Of a stretch of 42,463 nucleotides of DNA, positions 17,401 through 29,934 are shown one piece after another. Each line of letters opens with the position of its first letter. Position 1 is the stretch's first letter. Position numbers and translations under genes: made by a program. Origin of the DNA: Verrucomicrobiota bacterium (GTDB lineage Bacteria; Verrucomicrobiota; Verrucomicrobiia; Verrucomicrobiales; Akkermansiaceae); the NCBI GenBank assembly GCA_027619375.1, contig JAQCFL010000006.1, forward strand, positions 1-42,463, in the 5' to 3' direction. The notes under the pieces were generated by a model that worked only from the letters and a program-made list of their open reading frames with translations, made no database searches and was not told the DNA's origin.

Positions 17401-18090
17401 TCCCCCGCTGTGGGAAATGGGCAGTTTGCCGGCCTGAAGACCACCGTCGTGGGTCCTGTGCGACTCAAGTTCGATTGGAAAATCGACGCGGCACCTTTGG
17501 ATTACCTCTACCTGTTGGTGAATGGGAGCATCGCATTGAGCCGCCAGTCTTTCATGGACTGGCAGGAAATCTCGTATGAATTGCCTGCGGGGACCCACCA
17601 GATCGAATGGCGCTACAGCAAGGACGACACCTTCGCCTTTAGTGCCGATGCCGCGTTTCTTGGGTCCATTTCCACGGAGTTTTTCGCGAACTACAATGCC
17701 TGGATCGCGCCGTTCCTGAGTGCAGAGCAACTTAGTAATCCGCTCTTTTACGATCCTACTGCGAATCCGGATGGCGACATGTGGAACAACTTTGAAGAGT
17801 ATGTTTACGGGGGAAATCCGATGGTGGCGGAAGCTGGTCCGCTTCCCCGCGAGCCGAAATTGGTCCTCAACGACTTGGGGGAATGGGTTTTCCGTTACGA
17901 GATGCCCGAAGAAACCGAGGATGTGGAGGTGACGATGGAGGAGTCCACGAATCTCATCGACTGGATTCCCTCGCCGAGTGCGACGGAAATCAACGTCGGT
18001 GGCATGACCCGTTTCGAGGTTCCGGTCAGTGGTCCTGGTGCGAGGTATTTTCGGGGTCAACTGACTTCAAGCGGGGTGATCACCCCCTGA
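14464..18090 (+). CDS. Secreted S8 (subtilisin/kexin-like) serine protease with P-domain, putative Ig fold and C-terminal calcium-loop module
   Basis: Catalytic triad GVVIGIVDDGLETFHPDL (D), DSHGTSVAGVAGA (H), GFSGTSAATPLVSGCIALML (S); P-domain RVEHVILNLDIEHANRAELEITLISPSGTSSLVL...GAWRVRVRD; DPTANPDGDMWNNFEEYVYGGNP near C-terminus. Confidence 0.9.
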   Translation: MNRRIKISKGAKPAIALLACLLVVNPLPVLSQAVGGGVVVEPEPTDQVVEFVQGGRVHRWVLSSEEYCVSQKGHQSRLGKMPSPEGIDLLQAFKELNSGVHSQASVPDAIKDLVEPAVPGSEPCYCPVVYPEGQSGRERARGVLRPMVNLKLAGDVNLEALQAEVGATSSRWVVAGRFAVLEFADVETALGSLDTLGSTEGVKDAYPEISGRMKPMAIPTDPLFSYTPPRVNYQWHLRNIGANGGFAGVDVNITDVWDQYTGSGVVIGIVDDGLETFHPDLFLGVDFANDWDFNGNDNNPNPLNDTLDGIVDSHGTSVAGVAGARWNNGIGGVGSAPQCKLIGLRVLGDLNNVTEADFAAAVGWNQGNIAISNNSWGPANPTAFADYGGVVAAMETGVANGRGGKGRIFCFAAGNDGAVEGNTNHSNLTSAPESVVVGALNDDGTRSYLSTPGASLTISAPSGGSANQQKATTTTLTNITNGYTDGFSGTSAATPLVSGCIALMLEANPNLGWRDVQEILIKTAVKNDPLHPDWSTNDAGFHFNHSFGAGMIDAGAAVAAAETWTNLGPRQMAQIELTDFTVGLEPDPGGAAIPDGGLPVDFLFNAGNFTPLRVEHVILNLDIEHANRAELEITLISPSGTSSLVLDNFTGAAGEQNIAYEFPLSTVRCWGEEFSGAWRVRVRDAVAGGGVGEILQAKITAYGTTPDGQPPRELPGLAGSRRLISRLGEFTVLPLIGTPEGATISITGGSLPGGMSFEGALGVLFGAPTEIGEFPVEVTVTNGPDSRVFIVIFVVGDVAGTTLGAAIEQTDASTTSSGNGGPWLVDTTVTFDGSDAAVSPGTLGHNFYSELQFTTGESGVMVYAWRTSSEENRDRVWLYETGDPKQKWSSFLSGERDWGRVALPVAAGKTYRWRMERDALGSFGSNQAWLDAVQVLPMSSYITNIQGVLGTDLGLSFVGKTYWLAESSVVDGVVKEIVRSPAVGNGQFAGLKTTVVGPVRLKFDWKIDAAPLDYLYLLVNGSIALSRQSFMDWQEISYELPAGTHQIEWRYSKDDTFAFSADAAFLGSISTEFFANYNAWIAPFLSAEQLSNPLFYDPTANPDGDMWNNFEEYVYGGNPMVAEAGPLPREPKLVLNDLGEWVFRYEMPEETEDVEVTMEESTNLIDWIPSPSATEINVGGMTRFEVPVSGPGARYFRGQLTSSGVITP

Positions 18091-18278
18091 GGTTGCCTCG
18101 CCTGACCCTGAATTCGCTCCATGCCCTCCTCCCAAATCCATTGGATTGGAATTTCGAAACTCCTTCGACATGAGTATGTGGACGTGAGCCACTGTTTGTT
18201 GGGGAATTTGAGTGGGGGGCGGGAGTTGTCCTGATGTCAGGGAGCCCGGCAGGAGGAGAGTCGTCAGCACTGTAAACC

Positions 18279-19334
18279 ATGATCAAGACCACTTCGGAGC
18301 TCGTCGGGCTTCTTGAGAGCCTTCAAGAGGGAGAGGTGGCCATTCCGGGGATCGATCTGGAGGCGGACAACCTGCATCGATATTCCGAGCAGCTTTGCCT
18401 GGTGCAGGTCACGGACGGGGTGCGCTATGAGTTGGTGGATCCCCTGGCCATCGAGGATCTCTCTCCGCTGGGCACCTTTTTGGAGACTGCGACCTTGTGG
18501 ATGCACGGGGCGGACTTTGACATGACCCTTTTCAAGCGGGAGTTCGGGCTGTTGCCTGAGATGATCCTCGATACGCAGATCGCAGCGCGGCTTTTAGGAG
18601 TGCGGAGGTTCAGCTATGCCAATCTGGTGGAGCAATATTTCGAGGTGCAACTCTCCAAGAGTTCCCAGAAGGAGAACTGGGGGCAACGTCCGCTACCGGA
18701 CAAGATGTGCGAGTATGCGTTGAACGATGTCCGTTATTTGCTGCCGCTCGCAGCCAAATTGGAGGAGGAGTTGCATGAGAAGGGACGGCATCGGTGGTTC
18801 CTCGAGTGTTGCAAGGCGGCGATGGACCGTGTCCGGGAACGGGACGAGCAACGGGAGGATCCCTGGCGCATCCAGGGCTCCGGAAAGCTGGACCGGCAGG
18901 GGCTGGTCTTCTTGAAAGCCCTTTGGGAATGGCGCGACGGGGAAGCATGCAATTGGGATCGGCCCGCGTTCATGGTGGCCCGCAACAAGCAGCTCATCGA
19001 CTGGAGCATGGACCTTGTGCGGGGCAAGGATCCGATCATTCCGCAGAACTTCAGGGGTGGCCGACTCCGTCGTCTGCAGGAGTCGATGAAACGGGCCAAG
19101 AGTGTTCCGAAGGATGAGTGGCCGGAGCGTCCGAAGCGAAAAGGGCGGCGCTGGGATGACGAGCAGGAAGAGGAATTTCGGCGCCACGCCGAACGTCGCG
19201 ACATGGTGGCGGAGGAGTTGGACATTGATCCGTCGATGTTGGCACCTCGTGCCGTGATCGAGCGACTCGTTTGGAAGGAGGAGGAACCGGAAAGTCTGCT
19301 GCTTCCCTGGCAGCGCGAATTGCTGGGCGTGTAG
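18279..19334 (+). CDS. rnd: Ribonuclease D-like 3'-5' exonuclease with HRDC-type region
   Basis: GIDLEADNLHRYSEQLCLVQVT, LWMHGADFDMTLFKREFG, DTQIAARLLG, SSQKENWGQRPLPDKMCEYALNDVRYLLPL (DEDD exonuclease motifs), HRDC-like segment GQGLVFLKALWEWRD...KQLIDWSM. Confidence 0.85.
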   Translation: MIKTTSELVGLLESLQEGEVAIPGIDLEADNLHRYSEQLCLVQVTDGVRYELVDPLAIEDLSPLGTFLETATLWMHGADFDMTLFKREFGLLPEMILDTQIAARLLGVRRFSYANLVEQYFEVQLSKSSQKENWGQRPLPDKMCEYALNDVRYLLPLAAKLEEELHEKGRHRWFLECCKAAMDRVRERDEQREDPWRIQGSGKLDRQGLVFLKALWEWRDGEACNWDRPAFMVARNKQLIDWSMDLVRGKDPIIPQNFRGGRLRRLQESMKRAKSVPKDEWPERPKRKGRRWDDEQEEEFRRHAERRDMVAEELDIDPSMLAPRAVIERLVWKEEEPESLLLPWQRELLGV

Positions 19335-19344
19335 TGAGGAACAG

Positions 19345-22480
<3,136 letters not shown>

Positions 22481-22532
22481 TCCGGAACAATCCGCCTGAA
22501 CCAATTTTCACGACCCAGCCAATTTTCATTTG

Positions 22533-25181
22533 ATGTCTGACGACTCGATCAAGCCAATCAACGTAGCGGATGAGATTTCGAAGTCCTTTCTGGACTACTC
22601 GATGTCCGTGATCATTTCACGAGCCCTGCCCGATGCCCGGGACGGATTGAAGCCCTCCCAGCGGAGGATTTTGTTCGCCATGCACGACCTCGGGCTGGCC
22701 CCGAACAAGGCGCACCGGAAATGTGCCAAGATTTGTGGTGACACCTCCGGTAACTACCACCCGCACGGGGAATCGGTGATCTATCCGACCCTGGTCAACA
22801 TGGCGCAGGGCTGGTCGATGCGTGAAACGCTGGTGGACGGCCAGGGGAACTTCGGTTCGCCGGAGGCGGATCCCCCCGCGGCAATGCGATATACGGAGGC
22901 GCGCCTGACGCACCTCGGCCTGGCCATGATGGCCGACATTGAGAAGGACACCGTTGATTTCATCCCCAACTACGACGAGACGCGAACCGAGCCGACGGTG
23001 TTTCCGGCGGCGTTTCCGAATCTCCTGGTGAACGGCGGAACGGGAATCGCGGTGGGCATGGCCACGAACATTGCGCCCCACAACCTCGGGGAGATTGTGG
23101 ACGGCATTTGTGCCATGATCGACAATCCCGAGATTACCCTGCCCGAGCTGATGGTGCACATCAAGGGGCCGGACTTTCCGGTGAGCTGCGAGATCCGCGG
23201 GATCAAGGGGATCGAGAGCTACTTTGCGACGGGTCGCGGCAGTGTGAAGCTGCGTGGTCGGATGGAGGTGGACGAGAAGGCTTCCGGGGCGGCCATCATC
23301 ACCATTACCGAGGTTCCCTACGGAGTGAACCGTGCCACGCTGCAGCAGCGGATTGCGGAGCTGGTGAACCAGAAGATTATTCTGGGCATTTCCGGGATGC
23401 GCGACCTGACCGACGAGAACACGCGCATTGAGATCACCTTGAAGCGGGATGCTCGGCCGCAGGTCATCGTCAACCAGCTCTACAAGATGACGGCGATGGA
23501 GACATCGTTCAGCTCCAACATGCTGGCCATTCACCAGCGGCGTCCGAAATTGCTTTCGCTCAAGGAAGCGTTGGATTGCTACATCGAGCACCGTCGCGAG
23601 GTGGTCATCCGGCGCACCCGATTCCTCCTGCAGAAGGCGGAGGACCGGGCCGAGAATTTGGAGGCCTTCCTCCTGGCGCTGGGGCATCTGGATGACTTCA
23701 TCAAGATGATCCGCAATTCGAAGAATCGCGATGAGGCACGGGAGCGGATCAAGGGCTACGACTTCACTACCGAGGCGGCGGAGGCCCTGGGTGTGCTGAT
23801 CCGCGGGCAGGCCAGCATCGTGAACGGGCGTTACGTCTTCACGGACCGGCAGGTGAACGCGATCCTCGAGCTGCGCCTCTATCAATTGACCGCGATGGAG
23901 CGGGACAAGATCAAGGCCGAATACGATTCGGTGATCGCGGAGATCAAGGACCTCATGGACATTCTGGCCCGCGAGATCCGGGTGCTGGGGATCATCAAGG
24001 ACGAGTTGCGGGAGATCAAGGAGAAGTATGGTTCGCCGCGGAAGTGCGAGATCCTGCCGGACGAGGGGGAGATCGCCATTGAGGATCTCATCGCGAACGA
24101 GGGGATGATCGTGACCTTGAGCAACCGTGGCTACATCAAGAGGACTCCGGCCAGCGAGTACCGGGTGCAGGGGCGGGGCGGCAAGGGTGTGCGGGGTATG
24201 GAGACGCGCACCGTGGACGAGGAAGAGAATGATTTCGTGGAGCATCTGTTCAGCACCACCGCGCACGATTACCTGATGTTCTTCACGAACACCGGGCGGG
24301 TGTATGTGGAGCGGGTCTTTGACATTCCGGAGGGTTCGCGGGCCTCGAAGGGGCGGAGCATCAAGAACGTGCTCAACCTGCAGGCCGAGGAGAACATCGC
24401 GGCGATGTTGCGCATCGAGCGCCGTCTGGATGACGAGGAGAACGACGTGACCTTTGGAGAGGACAGCGGCTTCGTGTTCTTTGCCACGCAGAACGGCAAG
24501 GTGAAGAAGACCGGTCTCTACGACTTCCGGAATTTCCGGAAGGACGGGATCATCGCCATCAAGCTGGACGAAGGGAACGAGCTCATCGACGTGCGTCTGA
24601 CCACGGGGAGTGATCACGTGGTGCTGGTGACCCGGAAGGGATTGAGTCTGCGCTTCAGCGAGGAGCAGGCCCGTCCGATGGGACGGACCGCGGCGGGCGT
24701 GGCGGGGATCAAGCCGCGGGGCGGCGATGTCCTGATCGGGCTTTCGTTGGTCTCGGATCAATCGACGCTGCTGGTGGCATCGGCGAACGGCATCGGGAAG
24801 CGGACGCCCTTTGGTGACTACCGGAGCCAGACGCGGGGCGGGAAGGGGATCATCACCATGAAAGTCACCGAGAAAACTGGAGATGTGGTGGGTGCGGTTG
24901 CGGTTGAGGAGGAGGACGAGTTGATGCTGATGACCACGGGTGGGCAGAGTATCCGGATTCGCGTGGCGGAGGTCCGTGAAGCGGGGCGCAACACCCAGGG
25001 AGTGAAGCTCGTCACCTTGAAGGACGATGAGAAGCTCCAGGACATTGCCCGCGTGGTTCCCGATGCCGAGGAGGTCGGGGAAGAGGGCGAGGCGGATCCG
25101 GAGACGGTTGACGAAGCTGTGGGGGCGGCAGACGAGGGAACTGGTCCGGATGATGCTTCGCTGCCCCCGGATGAGGTCTAA
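22533..25181 (+). CDS. gyrA: DNA gyrase subunit A
   Basis: DYSMSVIISRALPDARDGLKPSQRRILFAMHDLGL, GNYHPHGESVIYPTLVNMAQ, catalytic Tyr context AAMRYTEARLT, C-terminal beta-pinwheel GyrA-box-like QGRGGKGV. Confidence 0.95.
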   Translation: MSDDSIKPINVADEISKSFLDYSMSVIISRALPDARDGLKPSQRRILFAMHDLGLAPNKAHRKCAKICGDTSGNYHPHGESVIYPTLVNMAQGWSMRETLVDGQGNFGSPEADPPAAMRYTEARLTHLGLAMMADIEKDTVDFIPNYDETRTEPTVFPAAFPNLLVNGGTGIAVGMATNIAPHNLGEIVDGICAMIDNPEITLPELMVHIKGPDFPVSCEIRGIKGIESYFATGRGSVKLRGRMEVDEKASGAAIITITEVPYGVNRATLQQRIAELVNQKIILGISGMRDLTDENTRIEITLKRDARPQVIVNQLYKMTAMETSFSSNMLAIHQRRPKLLSLKEALDCYIEHRREVVIRRTRFLLQKAEDRAENLEAFLLALGHLDDFIKMIRNSKNRDEARERIKGYDFTTEAAEALGVLIRGQASIVNGRYVFTDRQVNAILELRLYQLTAMERDKIKAEYDSVIAEIKDLMDILAREIRVLGIIKDELREIKEKYGSPRKCEILPDEGEIAIEDLIANEGMIVTLSNRGYIKRTPASEYRVQGRGGKGVRGMETRTVDEEENDFVEHLFSTTAHDYLMFFTNTGRVYVERVFDIPEGSRASKGRSIKNVLNLQAEENIAAMLRIERRLDDEENDVTFGEDSGFVFFATQNGKVKKTGLYDFRNFRKDGIIAIKLDEGNELIDVRLTTGSDHVVLVTRKGLSLRFSEEQARPMGRTAAGVAGIKPRGGDVLIGLSLVSDQSTLLVASANGIGKRTPFGDYRSQTRGGKGIITMKVTEKTGDVVGAVAVEEEDELMLMTTGGQSIRIRVAEVREAGRNTQGVKLVTLKDDEKLQDIARVVPDAEEVGEEGEADPETVDEAVGAADEGTGPDDASLPPDEV

Positions 25182-25266
25182 ATCGGGGATATTCAGGGGG
25201 GAGGATGGGATGAAATGCCTGATTTCCGGGTGGCGCTCCCGGTATAGCTATTGTATATCCAACGGT

Positions 25267-28200
25267 ATGTCGGAGAGTTCCTGCGTGAGGATGTCCGGTG
25301 GCCGCGATGCGGGTGCCGGGCCACGCCGGGGATTTGCTCTGATGGCGACTGTGGCGCTCCTGGCGCTCCTGACGGTGATCACGCTGGGCTATTTGAGTTT
25401 ATCGACCATCGAGGTGCGACAGGCGTCGTTGCGGAAGTATGATCAGGAGGCGCGGGCCAACGCGCATTTGGCGCTGATGCTGGCCCTGGGCGAGCTGCAA
25501 AAGCAGGTGGGGCCGGACCAGCGGGTTACTGCGCCGGCGGCCCTGCTTGATGGGAATCCGGGCACCGCAGAGGTGGAGGGAGTGCGTCATCCCCACTGGA
25601 CGGGGGTGTGGTCAACGACGCTGAGCGATGGTTTGCCGGTCTGGGTTCGCAATGACGCGGGGCGGGGGTTGCAGGATCGACGGCCCGACTCCGGGTGGCG
25701 TCGGGAGAACGAGGTGCTGTCCTATCTGGTGAGCGGCAACGAAGGCGGCAGGCGGGCGGCGGGATCGGCGATGCTTGATGCGCGGAATGCGGTGCCGGAT
25801 GGTGAGGGGGAGGTGGAAGTGGTGGGCGAGGGATCGTTGGGCCGCGAGGCCGGGGCCCTGGCCCGCGGTCGGGTGGTGGTGCCGAAGCGGAAAGTGGAGA
25901 CGGGTCTCAGGAAGGCCGGGCACTATGGATTCTGGGTGGGGGATCTCGGGGTGCGGGCGAACATCGCGACGCGGAACCGCCATGAGGATGCCTCGGCCGC
26001 AGCGGCCGATTACCGGGTGATGACCTCGCAGGAGGCGAATCCGGAATTGATGGATGGAGCGTCCGGGGCGGAAGGCATCGCCTTGGAGGAGGGGCAGAAG
26101 GATTTGTTGATCAGCGAGGGGCAACTCGATTTGTTGGGCATCGATGTGAAGGCGTGGCGGCAGGAATTATTTCACGATGTGACGGTAGATTCGAAGGGGG
26201 TCCTGGCGAACGTGCGGGAGGGGGGATTGAAGCGGGACTTGACGGCGTATTTGCAGAGCAATGGAACGGTGCCGACGCTGGCGGGCCATCCGGAGAGCGG
26301 GTTGAGCGATCAAGATCGTCTGGTGGGTCCGCGGAATGAACTGGTGGCGGCGGCGGAGGGGATCAACTGGGAGGAGACCGGACATCGCCACACCGCGCCG
26401 CGTTTCGGCCTGCTCCGCGATTGGGCCATGCTGGGTGAGCGGATCCAGAGCCCCACGACGGTGGTGGACGCGATCATTCCGAAATCGGAACCCGTCCCGC
26501 GCTTTCCGAATCTCGGAGCCCGGCAAGCCAACGTGAATTTGACTCCGGCAACGATCGCCGACTTTGACACCACCAACCTGGCCCCGGTGCTCGTGGAGGG
26601 ATCCTACATGACCAGCCTGAGCCGGCACGAGGTGAATGATGTTCGTGGCAACTGGCAGATGCGGCTACATGTTTATCCGCGGGTGGTGCTGTGGAATCCC
26701 TTCAATGTCACCCTGCGCTTTCCCAAATCGATGGTGATGATCCAGGGGAACGGTCGAAAGGAGTATCACGTTCGTTCGGGGGATGGGCGCGTCGGGTTCG
26801 TTCGGCAGTATGTGTGGCTCTGGTCATCGCGGGGAGAGGAGATCGAGAACGGGACGCAATTTTGGGCCGCCTACGAATCTCCGTATGCGGGGAACATTTA
26901 CTTCACGGTGCCGGAGACGGTCTTTGCGCCCGGGGAGTGTCTGGTCTTTTCCTGCGGGAGGGCGAAGGAGTATGATGCGGATGCCTTGGAGGCGAATATA
27001 CTGAGTGCCGAGGTCGGGCCGGATCCGGGAAAGAACTTCTATTTTTCAGGTTCGGACGTCAGTTCCATTCTCCACGAACCCCCGCCTTTGGAGTGGTGGG
27101 AGCAACCGGTCACCTGGACGGAGAGGTCCAAGAACCAGGCCGACGACAACCAGATGCTGCTGAAGGTGATCGGGGATCAACGCAATGTGGACTACGCGGT
27201 GTATGATTATCTTCCCGCGGTATCCCAGGTTTCCTGCTCCCTGCAGTATGGGGGCGGCAGGGAGCCCCGCATCCAATGGAATCTTCTCAACCCGGTGGTG
27301 ATGGAGGAAACCTTGTGGGATTATGATCGGAATCCCTTGAAGCGACCGCCCGACGTGCGCAGTCGGGATGGGTTCCGGATGCGGTGGTTCTGGGAGCATC
27401 GTTCCAACGAGTTGGGCTCGGGTGGTTTGCTCGGAACGCCGCATTTTCAGTCGGCGCTGATGGCGAACTGGAATCTCCGGGCGGCCTACACGCTGCGTAG
27501 TCCGTGGGACAACCTGGCGGGGACGCTGCCCAAGGGGAATGCCAATTTCGCCTCCAGCTACTTCGGTGGGGGCCCTTGGTTCTTCGGGGCCTACACGCGG
27601 GATCTCTTTGATGAGGCGGTGGGTTTCAATGAGCAGGCCCCGGTTTTGCGGGATGGGAAATACCGGGGCAATCCCTTCGGGCAGCCGCAGGATTTTGCGA
27701 CCTTCCAGAAGAGCTATGTGTTGTTCGACGTGCCCAAGGCCCAATCGGGGGTGCTGTCCCTGGCCCAGTTCCAGCACGCCAAACTTTCGGAGTTTGTCTG
27801 GCATCCGGGCTATGCGATCGGGCAGTCCCTGGTTGATCCGCGGGTCGGGCGGACCGGGACGCTGCCCGATGCCGCCGGCGGGGATGTTGATTGGGACCCG
27901 GCGGCCATCGGGTGGTCCAACGACGGGGACCGATCATCGAACAGGAACGAGTGGGCGCGGTTCGCGAAGGCATTTTTGCAGGACTATGCGGAAGAAGACC
28001 GCTTGGTTTACGATCTGTCCTTCGAGGTGAACCACTCCTTGTGGGATGGATTTTACCTCTCCTCGGGCACCGCTGCGGCGAAGGCGTCGTTTCTGCGTGA
28101 TCCCTATGACTATGCCTTGCCGAATGGGCGGCACGTTCTGGCGGAATCGACGAAGGAGACGGCCACCGCGGAACGTTTGGCGGATTTCCATCGCAGTGCC

Positions 28201-28974
28201 TATCACCTGATGGTGGATGGGGCCTTCAACGTAAACGCGACGAGCGTGGAAGCCTGGAAGGCCATGCTCGGGGCGACGCGGAATGCGGGCTACGGTTCGC
28301 AGAACGCGACGCCTTTTCCGCGTGTCCTGGATGCCCCGGGGGGGGAATGGCTGGAGGGGCGTCCGAGCGATCCGGAGGCCTGGTCGGGGCATCGTTCCCT
28401 GAGCGATGGGGAGTTGGCCCGTCTGGCGGAAGAGATCGTGCGGGAGGTCAAGACGCGCGGACCCTTCCTCTCGCTGTCCGATTTTGTGAACCGGCGCCTG
28501 GCGGCGAACGAGACCGGCAAGCGGGGGGCTCTGGAGTCGGCGATCGAAGCGGCCGGGCTGAACGTGGCCTTTGAGCGTGGGCAGGAGTTTGCCTTGGAAA
28601 ACAACTATTCGCTGCCCGACTACCGGCATCCGGACAACATCGAGGATCCGACACGCCTGGAACAGACCCTGAAGCCGTCCAGCAAGGCCTGGGGGGCACC
28701 GGGCTATCTGACGCAGGGGGATGTCCTGCAGGTGGTGGGATCGACCCTTTCGGCCCGTTCGGACACCTTCGTGGTGCGGGCATACGGGGATGCGGTGGAC
28801 GAGACCGGCACGGTGAAGGCCCGGGCCTGGTGTGAAGCGGTGGTGCAGCGGATCCCGGAACCGTTGGATCCGGACGAGACCGGACTTGATTCCCGGGAGC
28901 TTGGAACCAGCAAGGATTTTGGAAGAAAGTTTGAAGTGCGGTCCTTCCGATGGCTCAATCCAGAAGAAATTTGA
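25267..28974 (+). CDS. Verru_Chthon cassette protein A-like giant prepilin-like protein (start uncertain: 25210, 25267 or 25288)
   Basis: Prepilin-like N-terminus PRRGFALMATVALLALLTVITLGYLSLSTIEVRQASLRKYDQEARANAHLALMLALGELQKQVGPDQRVTAPA; C-terminal RGPFLSLSDFVNRRLA...GAPGYLTQGDVLQVVGSTLSARSDTFVVRAYGDAVDETGTVKARAWCEAVVQR, recalled as typical of the family. Confidence 0.75.
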   Translation: MSESSCVRMSGGRDAGAGPRRGFALMATVALLALLTVITLGYLSLSTIEVRQASLRKYDQEARANAHLALMLALGELQKQVGPDQRVTAPAALLDGNPGTAEVEGVRHPHWTGVWSTTLSDGLPVWVRNDAGRGLQDRRPDSGWRRENEVLSYLVSGNEGGRRAAGSAMLDARNAVPDGEGEVEVVGEGSLGREAGALARGRVVVPKRKVETGLRKAGHYGFWVGDLGVRANIATRNRHEDASAAAADYRVMTSQEANPELMDGASGAEGIALEEGQKDLLISEGQLDLLGIDVKAWRQELFHDVTVDSKGVLANVREGGLKRDLTAYLQSNGTVPTLAGHPESGLSDQDRLVGPRNELVAAAEGINWEETGHRHTAPRFGLLRDWAMLGERIQSPTTVVDAIIPKSEPVPRFPNLGARQANVNLTPATIADFDTTNLAPVLVEGSYMTSLSRHEVNDVRGNWQMRLHVYPRVVLWNPFNVTLRFPKSMVMIQGNGRKEYHVRSGDGRVGFVRQYVWLWSSRGEEIENGTQFWAAYESPYAGNIYFTVPETVFAPGECLVFSCGRAKEYDADALEANILSAEVGPDPGKNFYFSGSDVSSILHEPPPLEWWEQPVTWTERSKNQADDNQMLLKVIGDQRNVDYAVYDYLPAVSQVSCSLQYGGGREPRIQWNLLNPVVMEETLWDYDRNPLKRPPDVRSRDGFRMRWFWEHRSNELGSGGLLGTPHFQSALMANWNLRAAYTLRSPWDNLAGTLPKGNANFASSYFGGGPWFFGAYTRDLFDEAVGFNEQAPVLRDGKYRGNPFGQPQDFATFQKSYVLFDVPKAQSGVLSLAQFQHAKLSEFVWHPGYAIGQSLVDPRVGRTGTLPDAAGGDVDWDPAAIGWSNDGDRSSNRNEWARFAKAFLQDYAEEDRLVYDLSFEVNHSLWDGFYLSSGTAAAKASFLRDPYDYALPNGRHVLAESTKETATAERLADFHRSAYHLMVDGAFNVNATSVEAWKAMLGATRNAGYGSQNATPFPRVLDAPGGEWLEGRPSDPEAWSGHRSLSDGELARLAEEIVREVKTRGPFLSLSDFVNRRLAANETGKRGALESAIEAAGLNVAFERGQEFALENNYSLPDYRHPDNIEDPTRLEQTLKPSSKAWGAPGYLTQGDVLQVVGSTLSARSDTFVVRAYGDAVDETGTVKARAWCEAVVQRIPEPLDPDETGLDSRELGTSKDFGRKFEVRSFRWLNPEEI

Positions 28975-29813
28975 TGAAAAACAAGATTAGGTTGGTGGTC
29001 CTGATGATGACCGCGCTGTGGATGGTGGTGCCAGCAATGGTTCTGGCCCAGAACGAAGCGGGGGACGACAGGGCTGCGGCGGAGAAGAAAGACGACAGGA
29101 ACAAGCCGCGGGGCTGGCTGCGCATTCTTCCGGTGGGCGATGCTCCGCCGTTTCGACAAGAGATCATCGACGGGGTTCGGGTGGAAATGCCGGAGCCGAA
29201 GGGCTCACTGCCTCCGCGGCAGATTCTGGTGCCGGCCGGGGGCGACAAGGTCGAGATGAGGCGCCTGCAGCTGGGGCGGACCACCCAGCCGGTCGTTTCG
29301 ACGATGGGAGCGCATGTCCTCCGGGAGTTGACCGAGGCGGGCGGGGAGAAGCCATGGATGACGGTGAACATGCCGGAGCACCCGGCGGCTCTGGCGATTT
29401 TCTTCCGCGACCCCCGCCAAAATACATGGGATGCGGCGCGGAGTCTCGTTGTGAAGGATGACCTGGAGACCCATCCGGATGGTGCGGTGCGGGTGATCAA
29501 TGCCTCCATCTATCCGGTGCAGGCGGTGGTGGGAGAGCAGGGGGTGGAGTTGGCACCCGGCAAGGTGATGGTCCGGAAGCGGACCAATCCGGAGGCGATG
29601 GAGGATATTCCCTTGATGGTGAGAGTGCAGACCGCGGAGGGCTGGAAGGTGGTCTATGACAGTGCCCTCCCCCAGGGGCGGGGAGAGCGGACCAATGTGG
29701 TCGTCTATCGCTCCGATGGAGAGAAGCCACGCCGACCGGCCAAGGTGCTGGTGCTCAAGGAGCGGTCTCTGCTCCCGAAACTGCCGGATAAGAAGAAGGA
29801 CCCGGAGAGCTAG
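28974..29813 (+). CDS. Secreted hypothetical protein translationally coupled to the preceding gene
   Basis: TGATG stop/start overlap at 28972-28976; signal peptide MKNKIRLVVLMMTALWMVVPAMVLAQ. Confidence 0.75.
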   Translation: MKNKIRLVVLMMTALWMVVPAMVLAQNEAGDDRAAAEKKDDRNKPRGWLRILPVGDAPPFRQEIIDGVRVEMPEPKGSLPPRQILVPAGGDKVEMRRLQLGRTTQPVVSTMGAHVLRELTEAGGEKPWMTVNMPEHPAALAIFFRDPRQNTWDAARSLVVKDDLETHPDGAVRVINASIYPVQAVVGEQGVELAPGKVMVRKRTNPEAMEDIPLMVRVQTAEGWKVVYDSALPQGRGERTNVVVYRSDGEKPRRPAKVLVLKERSLLPKLPDKKKDPES

Positions 29814-29846
29814 TGCTGCGTGACGGGCGGCTTTTCCTGGATCTCG

Positions 29847-29864
29847 CCTGAAAATCAGGGTTTT
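29847..29864 (+). terminator. Weak terminator-like hairpin
   Basis: CCTGA-AAA-TCAGG followed by GTTTT; short stem. Confidence 0.3.
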
Positions 29865-29905
29865 GCAGGGTGATGGAGTCGTCGCGGAACAGATTGAAGC
29901 GGTAG

Positions 29906-29934
29906 TTGACGCTCTGGCGGCCCCCTGCTTAATT
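29906..29934 (+). promoter_or_regulatory. Candidate promoter for gap-pgk-tpiA
   Basis: TTGACG (29906-29911), 17-bp spacer, TTAATT (29929-29934), about 60 bp upstream of gap. Confidence 0.45.

Noticed and set aside
22617-24761. 714-aa minus-strand ORF antisense to gyrA
   Set aside because: Shadow ORF of gyrA with no recognisable motifs.
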